Shown here one piece after another: positions 54,063 to 62,373 of a stretch of DNA of 64,000 nucleotides. The stretch lies in the NCBI GenBank assembly GCA_016934535.1, contig JAFGSQ010000056.1, forward strand, positions 43,602 through 107,601. Reading direction: 5' to 3'. Below the pieces are notes generated by a model. That model searched no databases. It saw only the letters and a list, made by a program, of their open reading frames with translations, and was not told the origin of the DNA. Position 1 is the stretch's first letter. Every line of letters begins with the position of its first letter. Source of the stretch: a candidate division WOR-3 bacterium (GTDB taxonomy: Bacteria > SDB-A). Both the position numbers and the translations under genes were made by a program.

Positions 54063-54664
54063 ATTGTCAGTTCGGTTGTGTCTATTATAGTTGACCCTTC
54101 AGGGACTTTCAGGGGGGAGATGCTTCTTTCAGAATCGTATTTGTCCCTGGCCGAGAGTTTTTCTCCGACCTCTCTGCAGTCCATTTCAACACCCATGACG
54201 AGAAGGTCTTTTTTTCTTCTTTTTGCTCTTTGATTCAAAGAAGCCGTCATAAAAAACTTGTGTTCGGCCTCCGGGAAAACAACCGAACCCATGTCTCTGC
54301 CTTCGCAGACAATTCCTTTTTCATGAAAAATACTTCGCTGAAGTTCGACCATTTTTTTTCTGACTTCAGGAATCGCGCTGACCGGGCTCACAGCTTCGCT
54401 GACGTCGGGTCGTCTAATTCTGTTTTCGACGTCTTTCCCGTTGAGAAAAATCCTGCCGTTTTCGTATTTGACTTCAATATCGTCCAAAACGGAAGAAATT
54501 TTTGTTTCGTTGTTCACGTCTATGCCGTTTTCGATGAGAAAAAGCGTAACGGCTCTGTACATTGCGCCGGTGTCGAGGTACAAAAATCCCAGTTTTTCGG
54601 CGATGATTTTAGCCACAGTGCTTTTACCTGCGGCGGCAGGTCCGTCTATTGTTATCAAAATCAT
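54020..54664 (-). CDS. cmk: Cytidylate kinase
   Basis: A 214-residue CMP/dCMP kinase. P-loop GPAAAGKST (residues 8-16), LDTGAMYRAV (NMP binding), the CMP-specific insert (VKYENGRIFLNGKDVENRIRRP split over ~68-90), EGRDMGSVVFPEA and RAKRRKKDL lid. It is the first gene of the 18-gene minus-strand run and has a near-consensus promoter whose start point lies on or one base from the ATG, so it should be leaderless. Confidence 0.96.
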   Translation of the reverse strand: MILITIDGPAAAGKSTVAKIIAEKLGFLYLDTGAMYRAVTLFLIENGIDVNNETKISSVLDDIEVKYENGRIFLNGKDVENRIRRPDVSEAVSPVSAIPEVRKKMVELQRSIFHEKGIVCEGRDMGSVVFPEAEHKFFMTASLNQRAKRRKKDLLVMGVEMDCREVGEKLSARDKYDSERSISPLKVPEGSTIIDTTELTICQVVEKITADIGL

Positions 54665-54672
54665 GTTCAGGC

Positions 54673-54701
54673 AGTTTATTGATTCGAAATCGGCGTGTCA
54701 A
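54673..54701 (-). promoter_or_regulatory. Promoter of the cmk superoperon
   Basis: On the minus strand: perfect TTGACA (54701-54696), 17-bp spacer, TAAACT (54678-54673). Eight bases separate the -10 from ATG 54664, so transcription is predicted to begin at the start codon. It is the best promoter I find for the whole 34.0-54.7 kb run. Confidence 0.7.
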
Positions 54702-54731
54702 TTCAATTATTAAGGATGATACAATGATGGT

Positions 54732-55025
54732 TCAGATTTCTTTCGTCAGTTTGAGATAATCTTTGTAAGGGATGGCGGTCCAGCTCTGGGATTCAAAAGC
54801 GCCGTTAAGCAGGCTTATCATGGATACTTTGGCGGCTGTATTTTCGTCGGGAGCTTCGTATATGTCCATGAAATCGAATTCACCAAGCAAAGCGTAATGA
54901 GAGACAAATTTTACTTCCGGACATTTATCTTTAACCTGTTCGAGCCAGTCTCTGCCGGCCGAAGATCTGTTTTTCACTTGTTTGGAGACTTCGGGGGAGA
55001 GTTTTGTCATCAGAATGAAAGTCAT
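54732..55025 (-). CDS. GYD domain protein
   Basis: A 97-residue protein of the GYD/ferredoxin-like dimeric fold: FILMTKLSPE at the start, YALLGEFDFMDIYEAPDENTAAKVS (the GxYD-type motif appears as GEFDFM) and a Trp/Tyr-rich end. Family members are small cytosolic proteins of unknown role. ATG with AAAGGAGG five bases upstream. It shares a symmetric promoter with the divergent metallo-beta-lactamase-fold gene. Confidence 0.82.
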   Translation of the reverse strand: MTFILMTKLSPEVSKQVKNRSSAGRDWLEQVKDKCPEVKFVSHYALLGEFDFMDIYEAPDENTAAKVSMISLLNGAFESQSWTAIPYKDYLKLTKEI

Positions 55026-55054
55026 AACACCTCCTTTGAAAATAACAACTTGAA

Positions 55055-55067
55055 TGATATTATATCA
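55055..55067. promoter_or_regulatory. Symmetric bidirectional promoter (GYD and MBL genes)
   Basis: TGATAT-T-ATATCA is a perfect dyad. On the plus strand it gives extended -10 TGATATTAT with TTGAAA 16 bp upstream (55036-55041), serving the gene at 55093. On the minus strand it gives extended -10 TGATATAAT, serving the GYD gene. The two -10 hexamers overlap by all but one base. Confidence 0.65.
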
Positions 55068-55092
55068 CAAAATCAAACGGGAAGAACGAATC

Positions 55093-55698
55093 ATGAAAAT
55101 AACGCGTTTTATAGTGGGCCAGATTGAAACCAACTGTTATTTTGCGACTTCAATGGATGAACTTCTGATTGTCGATCCCGGTGGCTTTTCCGAGAAAATG
55201 TCCGATTTCAGGAAGAATTTTATATGCAAGTATATTTTTCTCACGCACAATCATTACGATCACACTGCCGGCGTGTTGAAGATGAAAAGTCTTTTTCCGG
55301 AAGCCGAAATTACGATACACGAAAATGACGCCGCGGGTCTCAACGACCCTTTTTACAACGGCTCACTTCTTTTCGGTGCGCATCCAAAAAAAATAATTCC
55401 CGACTTCGTCTTGAAAGGAAATGAAAAACTTACACTGGCCGGGCGTGAGATTTCTCTTTTGCACACTCCCGGTCACACGGAAGGTTCGGTTTCTTTGTTT
55501 ACGGAAAACGTTCTTTTCTCGGGCGACACTCTCTTCAAAAACGGCGTCGGAAGGTGCGACATGCCGTCGGGCGATTGCATCAAACTCGTAAAATCGCTCA
55601 AGTCATATTACGGGCTGAGAACCAATTACAGAATTTTGCCGGGTCACGGAGAGGAAACGGATCTCGAAAGCGAAAGAGATTTCGTTTTTTCTCTCTGA
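55093..55698 (+). CDS. Metallo-beta-lactamase-fold hydrolase (glyoxalase II-like)
   Basis: A 201-residue binuclear zinc hydrolase. Metal ligands: THNHYDHTAG (HxHxDH), HTPGHTEGS, GDTLF and a final GHGEETD. Length and order fit the short YcbL/glyoxalase II-like group; the thioester or other substrate is unknown. ATG 55093 is chosen because the family begins just before the first beta-strand (ITRFIVGQIETNCY); the leader has GGGAAG. It is a single-gene unit, convergent with the lyase gene. Confidence 0.88.
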   Translation: MKITRFIVGQIETNCYFATSMDELLIVDPGGFSEKMSDFRKNFICKYIFLTHNHYDHTAGVLKMKSLFPEAEITIHENDAAGLNDPFYNGSLLFGAHPKKIIPDFVLKGNEKLTLAGREISLLHTPGHTEGSVSLFTENVLFSGDTLFKNGVGRCDMPSGDCIKLVKSLKSYYGLRTNYRILPGHGEETDLESERDFVFSL

Positions 55699-55708
55699 AA
55701 ATTTTATT

Positions 55709-57235
55709 TCATTCCGAAAGGTTGCCCGTCACATTTTCAACTTCCGTGAGAATTTCGCAGGATTTGACAAGTTCTTTCATTTTGTTGTGATCGCTGTAAA
55801 GAGGTCTGTCGATGTCGAGAAAATCCACGTGTTTCCTTATCGTCTTTTTCGCGGTTAAAGTCCCATTGCCTGTTTTGTATTCCCTGAAATCCAGTGCCTG
55901 CGCCGCCGCCATTAATTCTATGCCGAGTATCCCGTAGGCGTTGTCGAGTATTTGAAAATTTTTCAGGGCTGTGTTCATGCCCATGGAAACAAAATCTTCC
56001 TGATCCGCAGCCGCAGGTATTGACTGAATGCAGGCAGGAGAAGACAGGATTTTCTGTTCGACTATCAGGGAGTCGGCGGTGTACTGACTGAGCATCAAGC
56101 CGGAAAACATGCCGGCGCCTTTCGACAGAAAAGCGGGAAGCCCGACGTTAAGAGCCGGATTGTTCAGGCGATTCATCCTTCTCTCGGACAAAACGCAGAC
56201 CATCGTTATCACGGTGCCTGCAAGTTCCATCGGAACGGAAACGGGGCTGCCTTGAAAATTCGCTCCTGAAAGCTGGGTGTTTTCTTCCGGGAAAAATATC
56301 GGATTGTCGCCTACTCCGTTGAGTTCAATCTCAACCTGGCTTTTCGCGTACGCTATCGCGTCGTGAGCGGCTCCGATGACCTGCGGTGTCGAGCGCATTG
56401 AATAGGCATCCTGAACTTTGCATTTTATCCTTTTTTCAAACACGTCGCCGTCGGTCATAAGTTTTCTAAGAGCTTTTGCGCTTCTGATTGAGCCCTTGAA
56501 TCCTCTTGCCATGTGTATCCTTTCGTCGTAGGGAGAGGGATTGGCTCTTAAAGCCTCCAACGACATTGCCGCGGCAATTTCGGCTTGTTTTAAAAATCTG
56601 TCGGCGTCATAAAGAAAAATGGCGCTCATGGCGGTTATGAAATTAGAGCCATTTATTGTCGCCAGGCCGTCTCTCGCCATGAGACCGGGAACTATGATGT
56701 CTGCTCTTTCCATAGCTTCTCGACCCTCAAGTAATTCACCTTTGTAGCAGGCTTTCCCTTCGCCCATCAGCAGTAGGGCTATCTGGGACATGGGGGCGAG
56801 ATCACCGCAGGCGCCGACCGAACCCTTTTGGCATACTTGAGGAGTGACGCCTTTGTTAAGCATTTCGACGATGGTTTTTGTGATTTCGGGTCTGCAACCG
56901 GAATTGCCGTTGGCGTGCACGTTGACTCTGCCGAGCATGGCACCTCTGACGTATTCTTCCGGCATGGGTTCGCCAATTCCGGCCGAATGGTTGTAAATCA
57001 GGTATTTCTGAAAATCCTTGATTTGACGCTCATCGAGGACAATTTCAGAAAACTCGCCTATACCCGTGTTAATTCCGTACATTGTTTCACCCGCAGAGAT
57101 TTTATTTTCGAGCATATGCCTGCATTTTTCGATTTTCTCAAGGCTTGAGGGGTGGACAGAAACTGTGCCGCCATTTCTCGCCACGTCAACCAAAGTTTCA
57201 ACCGTCAGGTTTTTGCCGTTCAATTCGTGATGCAC
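55709..57235 (-). CDS. Aromatic amino-acid lyase with Ala-Cys-Gly MIO motif
   Basis: A 508-residue histidine/phenylalanine ammonia-lyase family protein. The MIO-forming triad is Ala-Cys-Gly (GSVGACGDLAPMSQ, ~residue 141; codons GCC TGC GGT) instead of Ala-Ser-Gly. All else looks intact: YGINTGIGEFSE, the His of IYNHSAGIGEPM, NGSNFITAMS, and QEDFVSMG with the Glu associated with histidine specificity. GTG start, SD AGGAGAAG. It lies 11 bp after the SPFH gene and is co-transcribed with it. In engineered P. putida HAL a Ser-to-Cys change at this position still matures to active enzyme, so activity is plausible. Substrate unproven. Confidence 0.85.
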   Translation of the reverse strand: MHHELNGKNLTVETLVDVARNGGTVSVHPSSLEKIEKCRHMLENKISAGETMYGINTGIGEFSEIVLDERQIKDFQKYLIYNHSAGIGEPMPEEYVRGAMLGRVNVHANGNSGCRPEITKTIVEMLNKGVTPQVCQKGSVGACGDLAPMSQIALLLMGEGKACYKGELLEGREAMERADIIVPGLMARDGLATINGSNFITAMSAIFLYDADRFLKQAEIAAAMSLEALRANPSPYDERIHMARGFKGSIRSAKALRKLMTDGDVFEKRIKCKVQDAYSMRSTPQVIGAAHDAIAYAKSQVEIELNGVGDNPIFFPEENTQLSGANFQGSPVSVPMELAGTVITMVCVLSERRMNRLNNPALNVGLPAFLSKGAGMFSGLMLSQYTADSLIVEQKILSSPACIQSIPAAADQEDFVSMGMNTALKNFQILDNAYGILGIELMAAAQALDFREYKTGNGTLTAKKTIRKHVDFLDIDRPLYSDHNKMKELVKSCEILTEVENVTGNLSE

Positions 57236-57246
57236 TGACTTCTCCT

Positions 57247-58161
57247 TCAGTGTGAAGAATTTAAAATTAATGGAATCCCGGAGGATGAGGGATTTGTCGG
57301 TATGACGTAAAAAACCGAATTACCAGATTCTCCGAGCAATTTTATTGCCTCGACAGCGTTCCACTGTATGTACCTGTCCGTGAGATTTGATGAAATTATC
57401 AACTGCGCAGAAGCTATTCCACCGGCTTCGACCACTCTCTTGATCGAATCCTGTCTTGCAATGGCAATTTCGTATTCTCTTCTTTGAAGTTGCTGTTCGG
57501 CAGAAAGCTTTTCCTGAATCGCGAGATCGACGCTCGTGGGAGGCGTGATGTTTCTTAAAAGGACATTGTCTACTTTGATACCTTTGGGATTCAGATACAA
57601 AGAAAGGTCTCTCAAAAGCTGAAGACGTATGTCGTCCCTTTGCTTGAAACACTCGTCAAGTTTGTACGTGCTGAAAACGTCTCTGAGTATTGCTCTCGAC
57701 GCAGGTCTTACTAAAAGATCGCGAAGCTGATCGGTGTTTGTCGCTACCCTCGAGTAAATAGATGCTGCGGAATCGGGATTGACCGACCACCATATTGTTA
57801 TATCGACAGTCACTTCGGAGTTGTCGAGAGTTCTCGCCGTTATCGGGTCGGGATTATAACGTATTCCTTCGCCGGGGGCGATGCTCATAGTGTATTCCTG
57901 AAGGCGTATAGAGTATGTCACTATCTTGGCAAAAGGATTTTTAACGTGAAGGCCTTCGGTCATGGGTTTTGCAAGAACCTTGCCGAAAAGAACCTGAAGC
58001 CCGATTTCACCCGCGTCAATAACAGTGAGAGTCTGCGCGAAAAAAGAAAGCACCAGAAAAACTATAAAAACGGCTATTCCAGGCCCTTTTTTCTTGAGGG
58101 CGATGAGTGAAATACCTCCGGACACCGCGAAAATAAAGAAAAGAAACGATAGAAAAGTCAT
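57247..58161 (-). CDS. SPFH/prohibitin-family membrane protein
   Basis: A 304-residue protein. Two N-terminal hydrophobic segments (FLSFLFFIFAVSGGISLIA and GIAVFIVFLVLSFF) precede an SPFH/Band 7 domain: VIDAGEIGLQVLFGKVLAKPMTEGLH, ARTLDNSEVTVDITIWWSV, FSTYKLDECFKQRDDI. A short coiled coil (EKLSAEQQLQRREYEIAIARQDS) follows, as in prohibitin/HflK. Such proteins form large membrane-bound oligomers that organise membrane domains or control proteases. SD GGGAGG before the ATG. The lyase gene directly follows; no protease gene is adjacent. Confidence 0.9.
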   Translation of the reverse strand: MTFLSFLFFIFAVSGGISLIALKKKGPGIAVFIVFLVLSFFAQTLTVIDAGEIGLQVLFGKVLAKPMTEGLHVKNPFAKIVTYSIRLQEYTMSIAPGEGIRYNPDPITARTLDNSEVTVDITIWWSVNPDSAASIYSRVATNTDQLRDLLVRPASRAILRDVFSTYKLDECFKQRDDIRLQLLRDLSLYLNPKGIKVDNVLLRNITPPTSVDLAIQEKLSAEQQLQRREYEIAIARQDSIKRVVEAGGIASAQLIISSNLTDRYIQWNAVEAIKLLGESGNSVFYVIPTNPSSSGIPLILNSSH

Positions 58162-58312
58162 TTTTGCCTCCCTTGTTCATATTTTCCTTGATTTTATGAC
58201 GAAATTTCTATAAACCTTCTTTTTAACTTATAAGCATAAAAATATACAGCATATCCCGTTTGCCGTCAGCAGAGGAATGCAAAATGTTTTTTTGAAATCA
58301 AGGGAGGCTCTA

Positions 58313-58699
58313 TTGAAGAAAGAGGAAACCATCAAGGCGAGAGTACTCATGGATTTTCTCAGAAAGAACCTTAAAGGGATCGGCATCAATGAGATCATGT
58401 CTGAACTGGAGATAAGCGGAATAACCGGAGAAGAATTGGAAGAGGAAATACTAAGCTTGATACCGCGTTTTCGTCAGAGCGGGAAAGGCGAAATTTTCAG
58501 CGACGAAAGGCTCCTTTCTCTCATAGACAATCTCACTGAAGAAGGAATGATGCATTTTCTGCAAATTTGGGACAGCGGAATGCTCGACGAGAAGGACATA
58601 AATTTCTTTCTCGAAATGATTGAAAACAGATCGGAAGAAAAAATGAACGTCAAAACTGTTGAAATAATTATCAACTGTCTTTTGATTAACAAGGGGTGA
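58313..58699 (+). CDS. Smg/DUF494-like protein
   Basis: A 128-residue acidic helical protein. Its C-terminal half (GEIFSDERLLSLIDNLTEEGMMHFLQIWDSG, then VKTVEIIINCLLINKG) fits the DUF494/Smg pattern. That gene commonly lies beside topA or dprA, as here: the stop is one base before the topA ATG. The TTG start at 58313 has a strong AAGGGAGG five bases upstream; an ATG 12 codons earlier has its purine stretch directly abutting and is less likely. Assignment rests on weak similarity plus context; the function is unknown. Confidence 0.6.
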   Translation: MKKEETIKARVLMDFLRKNLKGIGINEIMSELEISGITGEELEEEILSLIPRFRQSGKGEIFSDERLLSLIDNLTEEGMMHFLQIWDSGMLDEKDINFFLEMIENRSEEKMNVKTVEIIINCLLINKG

Positions 58700-58700
58700 C

Positions 58701-60911
58701 ATGGCTAAAAATCTTCTCATTGTCGAATCACCGACCAAGGCGAAAACGATAACCAAAATTGTGGGAAAGGATTTTTCAGTTCTTTCTACGTTCGGACACA
58801 TAAAAGACATGCCCGTCTCAAGACTCGGTGTCGACGTTGAAGACAACTTCAAAACGATCTTCGTACTCAATAAAACAAAACTCAAGCAGATAGTCAAAAT
58901 CAAGGAATCGGCAAAAAAAGCCGATACAGTTTACATAGCGACGGATCCCGACAGAGAAGGAGAGGCCATCGCTCAACACATAAGCGAAGAGCTTCCGTCA
59001 GGAAAATCGGTCAAGAGGCTTCTTTTTTACGAAATGACTCCCAAAGCGATAAACGAAGCCATAAAAACCCCGGGTGAAATAGATTGTCTTAAAGTGGACT
59101 CGCAAAACGCAAGGAGAATATTAGACAGGCTGGTCGGATACAAAGTGAGCCCGCTTCTTTGGAAACGGATAAAAAGCGGCTTGTCCGCAGGCAGAGTCCA
59201 GACGGTAGCACTCAAGCTGATTTGCGAAAGAGAGAACGAAAGGAGAAAGTTTGTCTCCCAGGAATACTGGGACGTAATGTTTGTCCTGGAAAAGGACGGA
59301 AAGCTTGTCACCGCAGCTCTCTCGAAAAAAGCCGGAAGAAAAATAAAGATAGAAAGCGGGAAAGAGGCGGAAAAACTAACTGAGCAGGTTAAAAATAACA
59401 CTGTTAAAGTCCTGGATATGACTTTTCAGGAAAGGAAGAAAAAGCCCAAACCTCCGTACACTACGAGCACGCTTCAGCAGGACGCAGTCACGAGGCTCGG
59501 TTACAGCGCCAGCAGAACCATGATGGTGGCTCAGAAGTTGTTCGAAGGCGTCGATATTGAAAACGAAACTGTCGGATTGATAACCTACATGAGAACGGAT
59601 TCAGTGAGAGTTTCCCCCGAAGCCGTCAGCCAAGCGAGGAAATTCATGTCTGAAAGCGGATTGAAGCGCCTTTTGCCTGAAAAACCCAACAAATACGCTG
59701 ACTCCAAGAAAAATGTCCAGAGCGCGCATGAAGCTGTAAGACCGACGGATTTATTTAAAACACCGGATAGCCTGAAGGGAAAAATCGAAAAAGACATGCT
59801 CAATCTGTATTCGATGATATGGAAAAGGTTTATCGCTTCCCAATGCAGAGACGCTGTTGAGAAGATATCGACTCTGACATTTTCTGCCGGTACCGATTTG
59901 GAGTTGAGGGCTTCAAGAACCGAAACGGTTTTCGACGGATTCAAGCACTTTTTCGACGGCAACGGAGAAGAGAATGAAACAGAAAAGCTTCCTGATCTCA
60001 AAAAAGGAGACGAAATGAAAGTCGTCTCAGAAAAAGCGGAACAGCATTTCACTCAACCTCCTGCGAGATTCACGGAGGCGTCTTTGATAAAAGAACTCGA
60101 CGCACTTGGCATAGGAAGGCCGAGTACTTACGCACCGATCATTTCAATAATTGTTGAACGCGGATACGTGCTGAAGTCCAACAGAAGCCTTTCTCCGACC
60201 AAACTCGGAGAAGTTGTGCTTAAGTATCTCGTAGAATCTTTTCCTGAAGTATTCAACGAAAAATTCACCGCTCTGATGGAGGAAAGGCTTGACGAGATAG
60301 AGCAGGGTAAATCGAAAAAAGAGACCGTACTCGTGGAGTTTTACAAACCCTTCGGAGCGAGAATGGAACAGGTAAAAAATTCAAAGATCACAATAGAAAT
60401 TCCTGAAAACGAAAAAATATGTCCGGTATGCGGCAAACAAATGGCGTTAAAGAACAGCAGGTACGGGTCTTTCCTCGGGTGTACCGATTACCCGAAATGC
60501 AAAGGTAAAAAGGACATTTTTTCCGAAAACGACAATGAAACCGAAACTGAAATTGCGTGCCCGAAATGCGGACAGAAAATGATTTCGATGAACGGGAGAT
60601 ACGGAAAGTACCTGAGATGCAGGAATTACCCCCAATGCCCCACGACTACTCCTTATTATATTGGAGTTGATTGCCCTCACGATAAATGCCGGGGTAAGAT
60701 AGCAGAGAAGAAAAGTGCAAAAGGAAGAAATTACTGGACCTGCGACGAATGTAAGGCCGTATTCTGGACTAAACCAATCTCAAGGAAATGTCCGAACTGT
60801 AAAAGTAACGCCATGCTTGAAAAAAAGACAAAAAAAGGAACGATACTCACATGCCCGCTTTGCAATGCAGTGGTCGCGCCGGAAGAATACATGGGAGAGA
60901 TGTCTGAATGA
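58701..60911 (+). CDS. topA: DNA topoisomerase I (type IA)
   Basis: A 736-residue enzyme relaxing negative supercoils. TOPRIM domain: LLIVESPTKAKTI and the metal Asp residues in TDPDREGEAIA. The active-site Tyr lies in GLITYMRTDS (~residue 297). The C-terminus carries several Cys4 zinc ribbons (CPVCGKQM...CTDYPKC, CPKCGQKM...CRNYPQC, CPHDKC...CDEC, CPNC...CPLC). SD AAGGGG is formed by the end of the preceding gene. Its stop overlaps the glycosidase start (ATGA). Confidence 0.96.
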   Translation: MAKNLLIVESPTKAKTITKIVGKDFSVLSTFGHIKDMPVSRLGVDVEDNFKTIFVLNKTKLKQIVKIKESAKKADTVYIATDPDREGEAIAQHISEELPSGKSVKRLLFYEMTPKAINEAIKTPGEIDCLKVDSQNARRILDRLVGYKVSPLLWKRIKSGLSAGRVQTVALKLICERENERRKFVSQEYWDVMFVLEKDGKLVTAALSKKAGRKIKIESGKEAEKLTEQVKNNTVKVLDMTFQERKKKPKPPYTTSTLQQDAVTRLGYSASRTMMVAQKLFEGVDIENETVGLITYMRTDSVRVSPEAVSQARKFMSESGLKRLLPEKPNKYADSKKNVQSAHEAVRPTDLFKTPDSLKGKIEKDMLNLYSMIWKRFIASQCRDAVEKISTLTFSAGTDLELRASRTETVFDGFKHFFDGNGEENETEKLPDLKKGDEMKVVSEKAEQHFTQPPARFTEASLIKELDALGIGRPSTYAPIISIIVERGYVLKSNRSLSPTKLGEVVLKYLVESFPEVFNEKFTALMEERLDEIEQGKSKKETVLVEFYKPFGARMEQVKNSKITIEIPENEKICPVCGKQMALKNSRYGSFLGCTDYPKCKGKKDIFSENDNETETEIACPKCGQKMISMNGRYGKYLRCRNYPQCPTTTPYYIGVDCPHDKCRGKIAEKKSAKGRNYWTCDECKAVFWTKPISRKCPNCKSNAMLEKKTKKGTILTCPLCNAVVAPEEYMGEMSE

Positions 60912-62359
60912 ACTGGAGGAAATATCCATCCGTTATCGAACTGCACACGAAAATCTGGCTCGACAATCTTTCCGTCGAAAACGGATACAAAGTAAATTTT
61001 GACAATTTTCCCGAAAAAGAGTTGGAAAAAATCAGAGAAAGCCACTTTGACGGTTTGTGGCTTATGGGCATTTGGAAGAGAAGTACAGAGGCAAAAAAAA
61101 TGGCTCTGAACTGTAAAAATTTAATTTCGGCCGGAAAAAAACTGCTTGAGTCATTTGATCCCGAAAAAGATTTGGACGCTTCAGCGTATTCGATTTGTGA
61201 CTATGTCATTGATGAACGATTCGGAAGCACGGAAGGTTTTCTGAATTTCAGAAATAATATCGAACCAAAGAAAATAATTCTCGATTTTGTTCCTAATCAC
61301 ACTTCCCGGGACTGTGTTTGGCTGAGGGAAAAGCCTGAGATTTATATGGCTGCAGATGAATCACTTCTGATGGAGAACGCGGCTTTTATGATAGACGGAA
61401 GAGCCGTAGCGATGGGCAAAGACCCAAACTTTCCGGCTTGGAACGACACTGCTCAACTCGATTACTCGAAAAGTGTTACGAGAGAGACTATGATCGGAAC
61501 CCTGAAGAACATCTCAGGTCTTTGCGACGGTCTGAGATGCGACATGGCGATGCTTGTCACTAACGATGTTTTTTCAAAAACATGGAAAAAGAAGATCGAG
61601 ATTTCCGAGGAATTCTGGAGCAAGGCAATAAACGAAATCAAAAAAATTAAAAATGATTTTCTTTTTATAGCCGAAGTTTACTGGGGGATGGAATGGGACC
61701 TTCAGCAACAGGGTTTTGATTATACATACGATAAAACACTTTACGACAGGCTCAGATACGGAGAAAACTCTTCTGTTTACGGACATCTGCACGCGGAAAA
61801 GATTTATTATGAAAAACTTGTCAGATTTCTTGAAAATCACGACGAGGATCGATCTGCGGCTTTGTTTGAAAACAGAAGGCTCTATGCTGCGGCGATTTTG
61901 ACTTTTCTTCTTCCGGGCATGAGGCTTTTTTTTGACGGACAGTTTCAGGGGAGAAAGATAAAGTCTCCAATTCAATTCACAAGATGGCCAGAAGAAACAA
62001 TTGATACGGCAGTATCGGATTTTTACAAAAATTTATTGTCCCTTCTTTCAGACGACACTCTTCATTCGGGAAAATGGACGCTTCTTAACGCTTTTCTGCC
62101 GGATGAACCCGAATTTTCCGGAGTATTTTCTTTCATGTGGTCTCTTAAAGAGTGCGATGTAATTGCCGTTGTAAACAACACCCCCTTTCATAAAAATGGA
62201 TTCTCGAAGATTGAAAGGATTTATTCGTCGGGTAATACAATAACTTTCAAAGATGTTTTTACTGACAAAGTGTGGGACAGAGAAAAAGAGAGCATCCTTT
62301 CTTCGGGGCTTTATTTTGATCTGGAACCCTACGAATACAAGATTTACCGGATCAGCTGA
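60908..62359 (+). CDS. GH13 family glycoside hydrolase (alpha-amylase type)
   Basis: A 483-residue (beta/alpha)8 enzyme. The four GH13 conserved regions are present: DFVPNHTS (I), DGLRCDMA with the nucleophile Asp (II), FIAEVYW with the acid Glu (III) and FLENHDEDR with the stabilising Asp (IV). No signal peptide, so it acts inside the cell on maltodextrin, glycogen or a related alpha-glucan. It is translationally coupled to topA, an unusual neighbour. The exact specificity cannot be judged. Confidence 0.88.
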   Translation: MNWRKYPSVIELHTKIWLDNLSVENGYKVNFDNFPEKELEKIRESHFDGLWLMGIWKRSTEAKKMALNCKNLISAGKKLLESFDPEKDLDASAYSICDYVIDERFGSTEGFLNFRNNIEPKKIILDFVPNHTSRDCVWLREKPEIYMAADESLLMENAAFMIDGRAVAMGKDPNFPAWNDTAQLDYSKSVTRETMIGTLKNISGLCDGLRCDMAMLVTNDVFSKTWKKKIEISEEFWSKAINEIKKIKNDFLFIAEVYWGMEWDLQQQGFDYTYDKTLYDRLRYGENSSVYGHLHAEKIYYEKLVRFLENHDEDRSAALFENRRLYAAAILTFLLPGMRLFFDGQFQGRKIKSPIQFTRWPEETIDTAVSDFYKNLLSLLSDDTLHSGKWTLLNAFLPDEPEFSGVFSFMWSLKECDVIAVVNNTPFHKNGFSKIERIYSSGNTITFKDVFTDKVWDREKESILSSGLYFDLEPYEYKIYRIS

Positions 62360-62373
62360 AAAGAGGTGAAGCA

